This document shows positions 44,655 through 55,839 of a DNA stretch of 64,000 bases, piece by piece. Made by a program: the position numbers and the translations under genes. The stretch comes from VGTK01 sp046327915 (GTDB taxonomy: Bacteria > Desulfobacterota > Binatia > UBA12015): assembly GCA_046327915.1 (NCBI GenBank), contig JAXLXO010000032.1, positions 7,410 through 71,409 on the forward strand, given 5' to 3'. Below the pieces are notes generated by a model. The model saw nothing but the letters and a program-made list of their open reading frames with translations, was not told the DNA's origin and did not search any database. How positions within the stretch are numbered: position 1 is the first letter of the stretch; each line of letters begins with the position of its first letter.

Positions 44655-45275
44655 GGTGCATTCCGCCGCGGCAGCGAAGCGCCGCGCGAGACGCGGTCTC
44701 ACGACCGTGTAGCGCTCCCGCGCGAGCTCGAGGACGACGCGCGTCTCGTCCTCGCCGCAGGTCGTCGCACCGAAGCGGCGGTGAAACGCCTCGATCTTCG
44801 GATTGTCCCTGCGCACCGCGAAGCGTGCGCACCGCAGGTCCATTGCGAAGAACGTCAGCTCGTAGACGAGGAACATCGACTCGAACGCCGTGTGCGTCGG
44901 CGCGCCTTCCCGCACGATCCAGCTGCCCCACCAGAACGAGTCGTGCGCGAGATCGTGCACGCGCAGCGTGCCCACGTCGCCGGCGTCGCGGTGATGGATG
45001 ACGAAGTAGAGTTCCTCGCCCCGCGCCGCGCGCTCCTCGTAGGCGCGAATCCACTCCTCCTGCGGCCGCAGGTCGGTGCCGATCGGCGACAGCCGCGCGC
45101 CACGCGGGCCGCTCCGCAGGCGCACGATGAACGGCGCGTCCGCGACCTCCACGAGGCGCAGCGAGACGCTCCGTCCGGAGATCGACGGCGCGCGGACGCG
45201 GCTCCCCTGCGGCACCCGGTCGGCCGGCAGCGTCGGGGGCGGCGGGATGTCGCCCGTCGGTCGATCGTCGAGCAC
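44595..45275 (-). CDS. GNAT N-acetyltransferase (RimJ/PseH-like)
   Basis: A 226-residue protein. The GNAT_3-type pattern includes ISGRSVSLRLVEVADAPFI, then LYFVIHHRDAGDVGTLRV, FWWGSWIVREG and NPKIEAFHRRFGA, the CoA-side helix and F(G/H)A ending seen in RimJ and in the sugar acetyltransferase PseH. The N-terminal ~30 residues are Pro-rich and disordered-looking. Given the sugar-related neighbours, an amino-sugar acceptor is plausible. The last 60 bp overlap the 3' end of the GT2 gene on the other strand. Confidence 0.78.
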   Translation of the reverse strand: MLDDRPTGDIPPPPTLPADRVPQGSRVRAPSISGRSVSLRLVEVADAPFIVRLRSGPRGARLSPIGTDLRPQEEWIRAYEERAARGEELYFVIHHRDAGDVGTLRVHDLAHDSFWWGSWIVREGAPTHTAFESMFLVYELTFFAMDLRCARFAVRRDNPKIEAFHRRFGATTCGEDETRVVLELARERYTVVRPRLARRFAAAAECTSAAAEQEAERLPSGGTQSP

Positions 45276-45403
45276 GCCGCGCCCTACGCAACCCGCGCGT
45301 CGCAGTCAACGCGCGACGGCTTGCTCGAGCTCGGCGCGCGGCGCAACAAGGTCGAGCCCGGGCGTCGGCCGACGTCCGCTTCTCATTGCCAGGGAGGGTC
45401 TCC

Positions 45404-46219
45404 GTGAGCGATCTCGTCCTCTTCCACAACTCCATGTCGAGCTGCTCGCAGAAGGTGTGCCTCGTGCTCGCTGAGAAGGATCTCGCGTTCGAATCGCGCG
45501 AGGTGGACCTCATCGGCGGCGCGCAGCATGCACCGGACTACGTCAAGCTCAACCCGAACCACGTCGTGCCGACCCTGGTGCACGACGGCCACGTGCTGAT
45601 CGAGTCGTCGCTGATCGACGAGTACCTCGAGGACGCGTTTCCGGAGGTGCCGCTCGCGCCGCGCGATCCCGTCGCGCGCCACGCGATGCGGCTCTGGGTC
45701 AAGCAGATCGACGAGAAGGTCCACCCGGCGGCGGGCGTGATCACCTACGCGATCGGCGCACGCCCGATCGCGCTGCTGCAGTCCGCGGAGGCGCGCGAGG
45801 CGTCCGTCGCCGCGATCCCGGACCCGGCGCGGCGCGCGGCGAGGCGCAGCGTGCTCGAGCACGGCGTCGCGGCACCCGAGTTCGCGGGCGCGCTCGGCGC
45901 GTTCATCGACCTGATCGACGCGATGGACGCGAAGCTCGCACCCGGTGGCTGGCTGTCCGGGGACCGCTTCGGCCTCGCCGACGCGGCCGCCCTGCCCTAC
46001 GTGCTGCGCCTCGCCCACCTCGCGATGACGCCGCTGCTCGACGCGCGCGTCCGGCCGCGCGTCGCCGACTGGCTCGCACGCGTCGAGGCTCGTCCGAGCT
46101 ACGCCTCCGCGATCACGGCATGGGCGCCGGCACCGCTGGTCGAGCTGTTCCGCAAGCACGGCGAGGCGGTGTGGGGCGAGGTCGAGCAGGTCGCCGGCGC
46201 GCGCGCCGCTGGTCGGTAG
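45404..46219 (+). CDS. glutathione S-transferase family protein
   Basis: A 271-residue GST from GTG 45404; agggagg lies upstream with about 7 nt spacing, favouring it over longer leads. The thioredoxin-like half begins LVLFHNSMSSCSQKVCLVL with Ser/Cys at the active turn, NPNHVVPTLVHDG with the cis-proline, and LIESSLIDEYLED for the glutathione gamma-glutamyl group. The all-helical C-terminal half has GDRFGLADAAALPYVLRL (N-capping box). Roles may be detoxification or glutathione-dependent catabolism. It lies 27 bp from the convergent cyclase gene. Confidence 0.9.
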   Translation: MSDLVLFHNSMSSCSQKVCLVLAEKDLAFESREVDLIGGAQHAPDYVKLNPNHVVPTLVHDGHVLIESSLIDEYLEDAFPEVPLAPRDPVARHAMRLWVKQIDEKVHPAAGVITYAIGARPIALLQSAEAREASVAAIPDPARRAARRSVLEHGVAAPEFAGALGAFIDLIDAMDAKLAPGGWLSGDRFGLADAAALPYVLRLAHLAMTPLLDARVRPRVADWLARVEARPSYASAITAWAPAPLVELFRKHGEAVWGEVEQVAGARAAGR

Positions 46220-46246
46220 ACGGAAGCCGGGGCACCCGGACGGCCA

Positions 46247-47980
46247 TCACAGCTCCCAGCCGGCCTCGTCCGCGCGCGGCGGACGGTAGCTGCACCAGCC
46301 GCCGGTGCGGACGGAAGCATCGAGGTGCCGCGCCAGCGCAGGCGCATGCGCGGCGATGCGCTTGACGGCGTCCGAGATCGCGCGCGTGACGTTGACCCGT
46401 GCACGCTCCGTCGCGGCGCCCACCGGACGGTCGCGACCACCGAGTCCGACCGCGGCCGCGAGCTCGCGGACGAGGTGCCCCTCCTCCTCGCGCAGCTCGC
46501 CGGCGCGGCGCGTGTCGGCGTTCGCCTCGGCCTCGTCGATCGCGTCGCGCAGCTGTGCGAGCCGGTCGCGGTACGCCGCCCGCGCGGCCGCGTCGAGCGC
46601 AGGACCGGCGGCGCCGAGCGCGCTCGCGAGCGCATCCACCGCGACGCCTGCCGGCGCCGCTCCATCGGCGCGCCCGAGCGCGACCAGCTCCAGCGCGTGC
46701 ACATCCTTCTCCGGCCGCGCGAGCAGGTGCGCGAGGTACAGCATCCCCTTCGCGTCGCGCAGCCGCGCGCGCTCGCCCTCGTACTCCACCGTCCAGTACT
46801 CGCCTTCGCAGCGGAACGCCCGCGTCGCGAGCCGCGGCGCCGCGCGCGGCGCGGACACGGCCACCGCGTCGCGCACGACGCGAACGGCCGGGACCGGACG
46901 CAGGAAGCCGCGCAGCGCGAGCTCGCCCGCCGGCTCGCACGCGACGCGCGACGCGACCTCGGTGGACACGGGCTGCGTGACCAGGACCTCGTTCGGCGCC
47001 GCAGCCTCGCACAGGCGGATCGCGAGTCGCGTCACCGCCCCCAGCGCGGCGTAGTCGGAGCGTCCCTCGACGCCGACCGCACCGAGCGTCGCGTCCCCCG
47101 ACGCGATCCCGACCGCGACGCTGAGCTCGAAGCCGCGCTCCGCCCAGCGGTCCACCAGGCGCCGCGAGCGCTCGACCAGCGTCCGCCCGAGCCCGACCGC
47201 GCGCAGCGCCGCGTCCGGCTGCGGCACCGGGTCGTTGAACACGATCATCGTGCCGTCGCCGCCGAAGCGCTCGACCGTGCCGTCGTTCGCGGCCGCGACC
47301 TCCGCCACATCGGCGTGGTGGTCGCGCAGGACCGTCATCACGTCGTCGGGCGCCCGGGTCTCCGCGAACACCGTCAAGCCGCGCAGCTCGACGAAGAGCG
47401 CGACGATCGCGCGGCGATGGCTGCGCAGCGGGTCGTCCGCGTCGCCGGCGACGACCCGCTCGGCGACGTGCGCGGGAAGAAACCGCTTCAGGCGGGCGAG
47501 GCTCTCGAGCTGCGCGAGCTGTGCCGCGACGCGCTGCTCGAGCGTACGATTCCACCCGGCGAGCTGGTCCGCCTGGCGCTGCACCGTGTCGTGCAACTCC
47601 TTCGTGCGCAGCAGCGCGCGCACGCGCGCCAGCAGCTCCGGCGGGCTGAACGGCTTGCTGACGAAGTCGTCGGCGCCGGCATCGAGGCCCTGCACGCGCT
47701 CCATCGACGCGTCGAGCGCGGTGACCATGACCACCGGCAACGCCGCGGTGGCGGCCTCGGCGCGCAGCGCGCGACACACCGCGTAGCCGTCCATCCCCGG
47801 CATCACCACGTCGAGCAGCACCAGATCGGGCCGCTCCGCCGCGTCGTCGCGGCACGCGGCGAGCGCACCGGCACCGCTCGACGCGGTCACGACGTCGTAC
47901 CCTTCCGCCTCGAGCAGGTCGGCGAGCAACTTGACGTTGCGAGGCGTGTCGTCGACGACCAGGATGCGCGCGCGTCTCAC
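46247..47980 (-). CDS. receiver plus class III nucleotide cyclase protein with extra C-terminal domain
   Basis: A 577-residue cytoplasmic protein from GTG 47980, overlapping the upstream response regulator by 4 bp (GTGA). A receiver with Asp57 (LVLLDVVMPGMDG) leads through a coiled coil to a class III cyclase (about residues 190-330). The second metal residue is Asp242 (ERFGGDGTMIVF), but the first metal position is Glu198 (LFVELRGLTVF) instead of the usual Asp. The C-terminal ~240 residues are a domain known from bacterial ATPase/cyclase regulators (GEYWTVEYEG, RLRDAKGMLYLAHLLARP, then a coiled coil and AVGLGGRDR). Output would be cyclic AMP or GMP if Glu198 works. Last gene of the kinase operon. 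Confidence 0.88.
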   Translation of the reverse strand: MRRARILVVDDTPRNVKLLADLLEAEGYDVVTASSGAGALAACRDDAAERPDLVLLDVVMPGMDGYAVCRALRAEAATAALPVVMVTALDASMERVQGLDAGADDFVSKPFSPPELLARVRALLRTKELHDTVQRQADQLAGWNRTLEQRVAAQLAQLESLARLKRFLPAHVAERVVAGDADDPLRSHRRAIVALFVELRGLTVFAETRAPDDVMTVLRDHHADVAEVAAANDGTVERFGGDGTMIVFNDPVPQPDAALRAVGLGRTLVERSRRLVDRWAERGFELSVAVGIASGDATLGAVGVEGRSDYAALGAVTRLAIRLCEAAAPNEVLVTQPVSTEVASRVACEPAGELALRGFLRPVPAVRVVRDAVAVSAPRAAPRLATRAFRCEGEYWTVEYEGERARLRDAKGMLYLAHLLARPEKDVHALELVALGRADGAAPAGVAVDALASALGAAGPALDAAARAAYRDRLAQLRDAIDEAEANADTRRAGELREEEGHLVRELAAAVGLGGRDRPVGAATERARVNVTRAISDAVKRIAAHAPALARHLDASVRTGGWCSYRPPRADEAGWEL

Positions 47981-48368
47981 GGGCGTTCCTCCGTGCGCGG
48001 GCGCGACAGCAGCGCGCGCACCGTCGCGAGCAGACGCTGCACGTCGATCGGCTTCTCCTCGCAGGCGTCGAAGCCTGCGGCGGTGATCGCGGCGCGATCG
48101 CCGGGCATCGCCGACGCGGTGACCGCGATCACCGGAATCGCGCGGCACGCGTCGGTGGCACGCAGCTGCTTCAGGGCCGCGATGCCGTCGATGCCCGGCA
48201 GGCGCACGTCCATCACGATCAACGAAGGTAGCCGCTCCAGCGCGAGGCGCACGCCGTCCTCGCCGCTGCTCGCCTCGACGATCGCGAAACCCTCGTGCTC
48301 GAGCAGGTCGTGCACGAGGCGGCGGCTGCGCGAGTCGTCCTCGACGACCAGGATCAGCGCGCCGTCGC

Positions 48369-48372
<4 letters not shown>
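47977..48372 (-). CDS. single-domain response regulator (CheY-like)
   Basis: A 131-residue receiver with no output domain, from GTG 48372. Phospho-acceptor Asp55 sits in LIVMDVRLPGIDG; the acidic pair is Glu11-Asp12-Asp13 (VVEDDSR), and the conserved Lys is in CEEKPID. GTGA overlaps on both sides (stop of the kinase at 48369-48371 and start of the cyclase at 47980) place it in a coupled operon. It probably relays or modulates phosphate between the 7TM kinase and the receiver-cyclase protein. Confidence 0.93.
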
Positions 48373-50408
<2,036 letters not shown>

Positions 50409-50510
50409 GGCGTCTCTCCGGCGCGGAGCCTCGCGCAGCCCTCCACTCCGGTCAAGCACTCCCTTCGGCGGCGACGCGGGCGCCGGAGGTCGGTCGCGAC
50501 CGCCGCGAGC

Positions 50511-51371
50511 CTATCGCAGGTGCGCGTCCGCGAAGCGCTTCAGGCCCTCGACCTTCGACGCGAGGTCGCTCTCCGCGCCGCCGAAGAAGAGCCACGGCTT
50601 GGTCACGAGGTGCGTGACGCCGATGTCCTCGAGGCGCGCGTACGCATCGCGGTCGAAGGCGTCCATGCACGACACCAGAACCTGCATCGGCTCGCCCGCG
50701 CGCGGCGAGTCGGCGCGGTACGCGCGCAGCTTCGCGAGGTAGCCGCGCAGCTCGTCGGTGGTGTGCAGGTCGGAAAACCAGCCGTCGCAGAGCGCGGCGG
50801 CGCGCTTCAGCGCGCGCTCGGACAGACCGCCGACGACGATCGGGATCTGCTGCGACGGGACCGGGCTCATCTCGAGGCGGTCGAAGTCGTAGAACTCGCC
50901 GTGGTGCTCGACCATCCCGCCGGACCACAGCTTGCGCAGCACCTCGATCATCTCGTCGGTGCGGCGGCCGCGGCGCTCGAACGGCTGCTCGAGCAGGTCG
51001 AACTCGTCCTTCATCCAGCCGGTGCCGATGCCGAGCGTGAGGCGGTCGTTCGAGATCGCCGCCGCCGTGCCGACCGCCTTCGCGACCACGAACGGGTTGC
51101 GCAGCGGCAGCACGTAGACGCCGGTCACGAAGCGCACGCGCGACGTCACCGCCGCCATCGCGCCGACCGACACCCACGGGTCGGGCCAGTCGGTGAACGG
51201 CTCCCAGCGCAGGCTGCCGTCCTTCGTGTACGGATACTTCGTCTTGACGGTCTCCGGGTGTACCACGTGATCGGACAGCGCGATCGTGTCGTAGCCGGCC
51301 TCCTCGATGGCGCGCGCCATCGGCACGAGGTGCGCGGTCGGGCCGAACGCGAGGTGGCAGCAGAACTTCAT
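50511..51371 (-). CDS. LLM class F420-dependent-type oxidoreductase
   Basis: A 286-residue luciferase-like enzyme. Start ATG 51371 (MKFCCHLAFGP). Typical TIM-barrel LLM motifs are AIEEAGYDTIALSDHV, VRFVTGVYVLPLRNPFVVAKA, RLTLGIGTGWMKDEFDL, RRTDEMIEVLRKLW, and IPIVVGGLSERALKRAA. Length and motifs fit the actinobacterial-type TIGR03619 F420-dependent group rather than bacterial luciferase. Flavin or F420 use cannot be told from sequence. Redox of a small organic substrate inferred. Divergent from the beta-helix protein gene. Confidence 0.88.
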   Translation of the reverse strand: MKFCCHLAFGPTAHLVPMARAIEEAGYDTIALSDHVVHPETVKTKYPYTKDGSLRWEPFTDWPDPWVSVGAMAAVTSRVRFVTGVYVLPLRNPFVVAKAVGTAAAISNDRLTLGIGTGWMKDEFDLLEQPFERRGRRTDEMIEVLRKLWSGGMVEHHGEFYDFDRLEMSPVPSQQIPIVVGGLSERALKRAAALCDGWFSDLHTTDELRGYLAKLRAYRADSPRAGEPMQVLVSCMDAFDRDAYARLEDIGVTHLVTKPWLFFGGAESDLASKVEGLKRFADAHLR

Positions 51372-51671
51372 GACGGCAGCAGTACCTGCGGGCCGGCTCG
51401 GCCGCACGCCCGACGTCTTCGTTCGGGACCGGGTCGTGGTTCGCATGCGCCCGACTCGACGACGCAGTCGCAGGCGCCGGGAGCGAAGGCGCACCGCCAT
51501 CGGTCGTCCAACCGTTGACAACTGGCGGCGCTTGCGGCGCGCGCGGCCGGGATCCTCGGGTGGGGCTGGCCGCGTCCTGCCAAACTCTCATCCAAACTCG
51601 CGCTTGCCTGAGACGGCGCGTTCGACATATGGCGAACGCCTCGTCATCCGACAAGCCACACGGAGGAAGCC
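51372..51671. other. 300-bp divergent intergenic region
   Basis: The gap between the starts of the LLM gene and the secreted protein gene should hold both promoters. A ttgaca hexamer lies at 51515-51520 on the plus strand, but no good -10 follows at 16-18 bp. A ggaggaa ribosome-binding site for the plus-strand gene ends 4 nt before 51672. No ncRNA or repeat seen. Confidence 0.4.
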
Positions 51672-52397
51672 ATGGGGTTCCGCATTGCACCGCGTCTGGC
51701 AAGCGCCGCTCTTCTGCCTCTTCTGCTCGCCCACGCGGCAGCGGCCGCGAAGAGCGTCGACGTCACGACGTGCGGGCAGGTCGTTCCCCGCGGGACGCTC
51801 GGCGTCCTCACCGCCGATCTCGACTGCTCCATGACGACCGACGAAGCGGTGCATCTCTCGCCAGGCGCGAAGCTGCGGCTGTCGGGCTTCACCGTGACGT
51901 CAAACCACATCGGCGTGCTGTGCGACCCCGTCGGCCGCTGCCGGATCCTCGGTCCCGGCATGATTCGGCGTCCCACCCTGGACACCTCGCCCGCGCCCGA
52001 GAACTATGGCGTCTTCTCCGGCCGGGGAGTCGATTTGCGCGACGGCGTGACGCTCGAGAACTGGCAACTCGGCGTGTTCAGCGGCGGTGCCGCCGTTCTG
52101 AAGGACGTCGTCATCAACACCTGCGTCAACGGCGCCATCGGGTGGCCCGTGCGCGCGGTCGGATCGACCTTCACCGGCAACACCTACGCACTGGCCGGCG
52201 GCAGCGGAACCTCACCGGGCGGGAAGTTCGCCTTCGGTGGCGTGAGCGTCAGGACCTCGACGTTCTCGGGCAACCTGGTCGACCTGTCGGCCTACCGTCG
52301 GCCGACGGTCCGCGAGACCGACTGCTCGACGAGCTGGCACCTGACGCATCCGTCGACGCCATTCCCGGGTGGTGACGACTGGCAAGTCTGCAACTGA
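51672..52397 (+). CDS. exported right-handed beta-helix-like small protein
   Basis: A 241-residue exported protein with signal peptide (about residues 1-26). The repeating strand pattern AVHLSPGAKLRLSGFTVT, GVLCDPVGRCRILGPGMI, YGVFSGRGVDLRDGVTL, GVFSGGAAVLKDVVI suggests a short right-handed parallel beta-helix (pectate-lyase-like fold) with possible disulfides; cysteines occur in TTCGQ, DLDCS, LCD and RCRI. No catalytic residues are recognised. ATG is preceded by ggaggaag. Function unknown; adhesive or polysaccharide-binding role is speculative. Confidence 0.72.
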   Translation: MGFRIAPRLASAALLPLLLAHAAAAAKSVDVTTCGQVVPRGTLGVLTADLDCSMTTDEAVHLSPGAKLRLSGFTVTSNHIGVLCDPVGRCRILGPGMIRRPTLDTSPAPENYGVFSGRGVDLRDGVTLENWQLGVFSGGAAVLKDVVINTCVNGAIGWPVRAVGSTFTGNTYALAGGSGTSPGGKFAFGGVSVRTSTFSGNLVDLSAYRRPTVRETDCSTSWHLTHPSTPFPGGDDWQVCN

Positions 52398-52439
52398 CGC
52401 CGCCAGGGCTGTCCTTCGCAGGCACACCGGGGTGACCGC

Positions 52440-54038
52440 TTACGCCCCGGGCGCCGGCATCTCCTCCGCCATCTCGCGCAGCTTGTTCTTCGCCACCTTG
52501 TCCAGCGTCGCCTTCGGGAAGTCGTCGACGACGTACACCGCGCGCGGGACCTTGAAGTCCGCGAGCTTCGACTTGCAGTGCGCGATGATCTGCTTCGCGA
52601 ACTCGGCGTCGTCCGCCGCGCCCGGGCCCTTGATGACGAACGCGACCGGCACCATGTCGAGCATCTCGTGCGAGCGCGCGACCACCGCGACGTCGGCGAC
52701 TCCCGCGACGCCGCGGCACGCGTCCTCGACCTCGCGCGCCGACACGTTCTCGCCGCCGACCTTGAGCGCGTCCTTGTCACGGTCGCAGTAGAAGAAGTTG
52801 CCTTCGGCGCCGAGGCGCACCATGTCGCCGGTCTTGAACCAGCCGTCCGCGGTGAAGCTCTTCTCGTTCGCTTCCGCGTTGTCGTGGTACTCGAGGAAGA
52901 GCTGCACGCCGCGCGTGCCTCGCACCCACAGCTCGCCGATCGCGCCGTCCTCGCACAGCTTGCCGGTCTCGGGATCGACGATCAGGAACTCGTAGCCCGG
53001 CGTCGGCTTGCCCATCGAGCCGTTGGGATAGGTCTGCTGGAAGTCGGCGCGCGTCGCGTGGATGACCGTCTCGGTCATGCCCCAGAACGCGCCGATCTTC
53101 ATCTTGAGCCAGCCCTCGAGCTCCGGCATCACGAGCCCGAACGCGCCGACGCGCACCGTGTGATCGGGGATCGGCTGCGGCGCCACCGCCTTGAAGACGA
53201 ACGGGATCAGCGAGATGTGCGTCACCTTGTGCTTCTGGATCACCTCCCAGAAGCGGCTCGCCGAGAACTTCGGCTGCAGCACGATCGTGCCGCCGATGCC
53301 GAGCGTGGTCCACATCGACCAGCTCTGCGCGTTCACGTGGAAGAACGGCAGGTAGATCAGGTAGGCGTCGCCGTTGCGCATGTCGATGTTGATCGGTCCT
53401 TGACGGGACGCCCAGAGCGCGTTCGCGTGCGTGTGGACCACCGCCTTCGGACGCGACGTCGTGCCTGAGGTGAACATGATGCCGACCGGCAGCATCGGCT
53501 CGGGCGCGCGCGCCGGCAGCGACGCCGCGTCGGCGCGCAGCGCCGAGAACGGCTCGCGTCCGTGCGCGAGCTGATCCGCCGAGGCGGGCTCGCCGCTGTT
53601 GTCCTCGGTCACGACGATCCACTTCAGCTTGCGCGCGCTGTCCGCGACCAGCTTCGCGAACTGCGGCTGCGTGATCGCACCGACGCAGCCGGTGTGCTCG
53701 GCGAAGTAGGTGATCTCGTCGCCGACGCTGCGCGTGTTGGTCGTGACCGCGACCGCGCCGACCTTCGCGCAGGCGTACCAGGCGAGCACCATCTCCGGGC
53801 AGTTCTCGGAGTGGATGAGGACCTTGTCGCCTTTCTTCACGCCGCGCGCGTGCAGGCCGGCCGCGATCGCCGCGACCTCGTCGCTGAACTGGCGGTACGT
53901 CCAGACGCGCTCCTTGCCGCTCTTCGGCTCCCAGACGAGGAGCGGACGCTCGGGCTGGGTGCGCGTCCAGAGGTCGAGGAGCCACGGGAGATCCTGGCCG
54001 GCGAACTGGAACCTGGCGACTGCGTCTCGGTCGATCAT
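52440..54038 (-). CDS. AMP-binding acyl-CoA ligase/synthetase
   Basis: A 532-residue ANL-superfamily enzyme from ATG 54038. P-loop A3 is MFTSGTTSRPKAVVHTH. Other motifs: WGMTETVIHATRAD (A5), GDMVRLGAEGNFFYCDRDKD (A7/A8 with the Asp and Arg), KVGGENVSAREVE, and the catalytic Lys in FPKATLDKVAKNKLRE. It activates a carboxylic acid to an acyl-AMP, then a CoA thioester; the pattern best resembles crotonobetaine/carnitine- or medium/long-chain-type ligases. Within this window it fits with thiolase and enoyl-CoA hydratase genes in acyl degradation, though they are not adjacent. Confidence 0.93.
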   Translation of the reverse strand: MIDRDAVARFQFAGQDLPWLLDLWTRTQPERPLLVWEPKSGKERVWTYRQFSDEVAAIAAGLHARGVKKGDKVLIHSENCPEMVLAWYACAKVGAVAVTTNTRSVGDEITYFAEHTGCVGAITQPQFAKLVADSARKLKWIVVTEDNSGEPASADQLAHGREPFSALRADAASLPARAPEPMLPVGIMFTSGTTSRPKAVVHTHANALWASRQGPINIDMRNGDAYLIYLPFFHVNAQSWSMWTTLGIGGTIVLQPKFSASRFWEVIQKHKVTHISLIPFVFKAVAPQPIPDHTVRVGAFGLVMPELEGWLKMKIGAFWGMTETVIHATRADFQQTYPNGSMGKPTPGYEFLIVDPETGKLCEDGAIGELWVRGTRGVQLFLEYHDNAEANEKSFTADGWFKTGDMVRLGAEGNFFYCDRDKDALKVGGENVSAREVEDACRGVAGVADVAVVARSHEMLDMVPVAFVIKGPGAADDAEFAKQIIAHCKSKLADFKVPRAVYVVDDFPKATLDKVAKNKLREMAEEMPAPGA

Positions 54039-54179
54039 GGGGGCGCACTGTAGGAAGGATCCGCGAGGCACGCCACCCGGGCGGCACGGTTCGGACCGTC
54101 GGGCGGGACGGCGCGCTAAAGCCGCGCGCCGCATGTTCCGACGACGCCTCGGCATTCCGCAACCGACGCGGGGGAAACC

Positions 54180-54668
54180 ATGATCCGACGTGCGAACCGC
54201 GCCACGGCGCTGCCCCATCTCCTCGCGCTCCTCGCGCTGCTCACGGCCTCTCCACTCGGCGTCGCCGTGGCGCACGCGGCGAAGGCCGCCGAGTCCGCGC
54301 TCGCCGCGCGCGAGCGCCTGGTCCTGGTCGGCGTGCCGGTGGACGGCAACTGCGGCTGCGGCCCCTACGACCTCGGCGACTTCGACCTCTTCGACCGCGG
54401 CGGGCAGCCGAGCGGCTCGATGAGCGTGTTCGGCATCCCGACCTCGCCGCCGTCTGTTCCCGACGACCAGGCGGTCGGCATCTTCACCTTCGTCGTGACG
54501 CTCGCCGACGGCGCGATCGTCGGCCAGGGCCGCTTCCCGCTCGACAACGGCCCGACCACGGTCGCGATCTCCGGCGGCACCGGACGCTACCGCCGCATGC
54601 GCGGCTACGCCCGGTTCTCGCCACGGATGAACGGCGACGTCCGGGTCGTCCTGCACCTGCTGCCCTGA
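54180..54668 (+). CDS. exported allene-oxide-cyclase-like beta-barrel protein
   Basis: A 162-residue exported protein with signal peptide (about residues 1-33, VAHA). The mature part has a barrel-like pattern: GVPVDGNCGCGPYDLGDFDLFD, VGIFTFVVTLADG, IVGQGRFPLD, and TTVAISGGTGRYRRMRGYARFSP. The GGTG.Y...G motif and the preceding strand pattern recall the allene oxide cyclase/dirigent-type eight-stranded barrel, which binds hydrophobic ligands. No catalytic residue assignments were possible. It stands alone between a divergent ligase and the CYTH-like gene. Confidence 0.65.
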   Translation: MIRRANRATALPHLLALLALLTASPLGVAVAHAAKAAESALAARERLVLVGVPVDGNCGCGPYDLGDFDLFDRGGQPSGSMSVFGIPTSPPSVPDDQAVGIFTFVVTLADGAIVGQGRFPLDNGPTTVAISGGTGRYRRMRGYARFSPRMNGDVRVVLHLLP

Positions 54669-54783
54669 CCCTCGCCGCGACCTTCGGACCGTTTCCCACG
54701 AATCACCCGCTGGGCTATCCACGAAGCGTTCACGGCGGGGCCGTCCGACGACGCGCCGAGGCCGCGGAGAGCGAGCGAGAACC

Positions 54784-55839
54784 ATGAAGACGAAGAGCAG
54801 GACGAGCGGCAAGCGCGCGAGCGGCCACGAGGCCCGCGCGAAGAAGAACGACGGCGGCGGCAAGTCCGCGCACGCGAAGCACGCGAAGAAGTCGCACGCG
54901 AAGGACGACGAAAAGCTCCTGCCGAAGTTCAAGGCCGGCATCGGACGGGTGCCGGAGATCAAGCCCGGCAAGTACGCCGACGGCATGCCGTACAACGAGG
55001 TCAAGTACGTCGAGTGCAAGCTGATCCTGCGCCCGAACCACTTCACCTCGCGCAAGAGCTTCTTCGACTTCGCGAAGCTGATGCGCCGTCCCGCCTCCGA
55101 GACCGGCGTCAAGTTCGACACCGGCGAGTTCGTCAACGCGCCGCTGCAGATCCGCGAGGTGCTCTTCCTCGACACCCCGGACTTCCGCTTCTACAACAAC
55201 GCGTTCATCCTGCGCCGGCGCATCCCGTACCAGGACGGCTTTCCCGTCGGCGATCCCGAGATCGTCTTCAAGTTCCGGCACCCCGACATCCAGAAGTGCG
55301 CCGCGACCGACGTCCGCCCCGACGTTCCGGGCGACTACCGCATCAAGTTCAAGGCCGAGGTCCTGCCGCTGAAGGACGAGCTCGGCGGGATGCGCATGCT
55401 GTACTCGCACAACGTCGAGCTGTCGCTGAGCTCGCTCGGGCACGAGGAGGACCGCACCTCGCTCGCCGCGCTGACGCAGATCTTCCCGCCGCTCGCCGCG
55501 CTCAGGAAGCACGCCAACGAGAAGGTCGAGCTGGTCAGCGACACCATCGTCGAGGAAGTCCTGCAGGACATCGGCACGCTCGACTTCGGCGACGGCGTCA
55601 CGGCGACGTGCAACGTCGCGCTGTGGCGCGCGCGCGGCGACCACCGTCCGCTGATCGGCGAGTTCGGCTTCCAGCTCAAGATCGGGCGCAACGGCAAGCT
55701 GAACGACCGCGCGATGAAGCGCGCCGAGGCGTTCTTCCTCGCGCTGCAGGACGAGGCGCGCGACTGGATCGCGCTCGGCGCGACCAAGACCGCCGTGGTC
55801 TACCGGCTGAAGGGCAACCCGCCGAAGGCCCACGAGTGA
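54784..55839 (+). CDS. CYTH/VTC-like domain protein with Lys/His-rich N-terminus
   Basis: A 351-residue protein. The first ~45 residues are low-complexity, rich in Lys, His, Ala and Gly. From about residue 70 strands suggest a CYTH-type triphosphate tunnel: VKYVECKLIL (ExxxxExK-like), VLFLDTPDFRFYNNAFILRRR (the usual YYDTPDxxL....LRxR signature), EIVFKFRHPD, and later IGEFGFQLK. Tunnel enzymes bind triphosphate, nucleotides or polyphosphate through Lys/Arg/Glu side chains, which these positions could supply. No signal peptide. The stop overlaps the start of the FUSC-like gene (GTGA). Alternative: an unknown beta-barrel family. Confidence 0.6.
   Translation: MKTKSRTSGKRASGHEARAKKNDGGGKSAHAKHAKKSHAKDDEKLLPKFKAGIGRVPEIKPGKYADGMPYNEVKYVECKLILRPNHFTSRKSFFDFAKLMRRPASETGVKFDTGEFVNAPLQIREVLFLDTPDFRFYNNAFILRRRIPYQDGFPVGDPEIVFKFRHPDIQKCAATDVRPDVPGDYRIKFKAEVLPLKDELGGMRMLYSHNVELSLSSLGHEEDRTSLAALTQIFPPLAALRKHANEKVELVSDTIVEEVLQDIGTLDFGDGVTATCNVALWRARGDHRPLIGEFGFQLKIGRNGKLNDRAMKRAEAFFLALQDEARDWIALGATKTAVVYRLKGNPPKAHE

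Noticed and set aside
51515..51520. ttgaca as a promoter -35
   Set aside because: No -10-like hexamer at 16-18 bp spacing, only GC-rich sequence.
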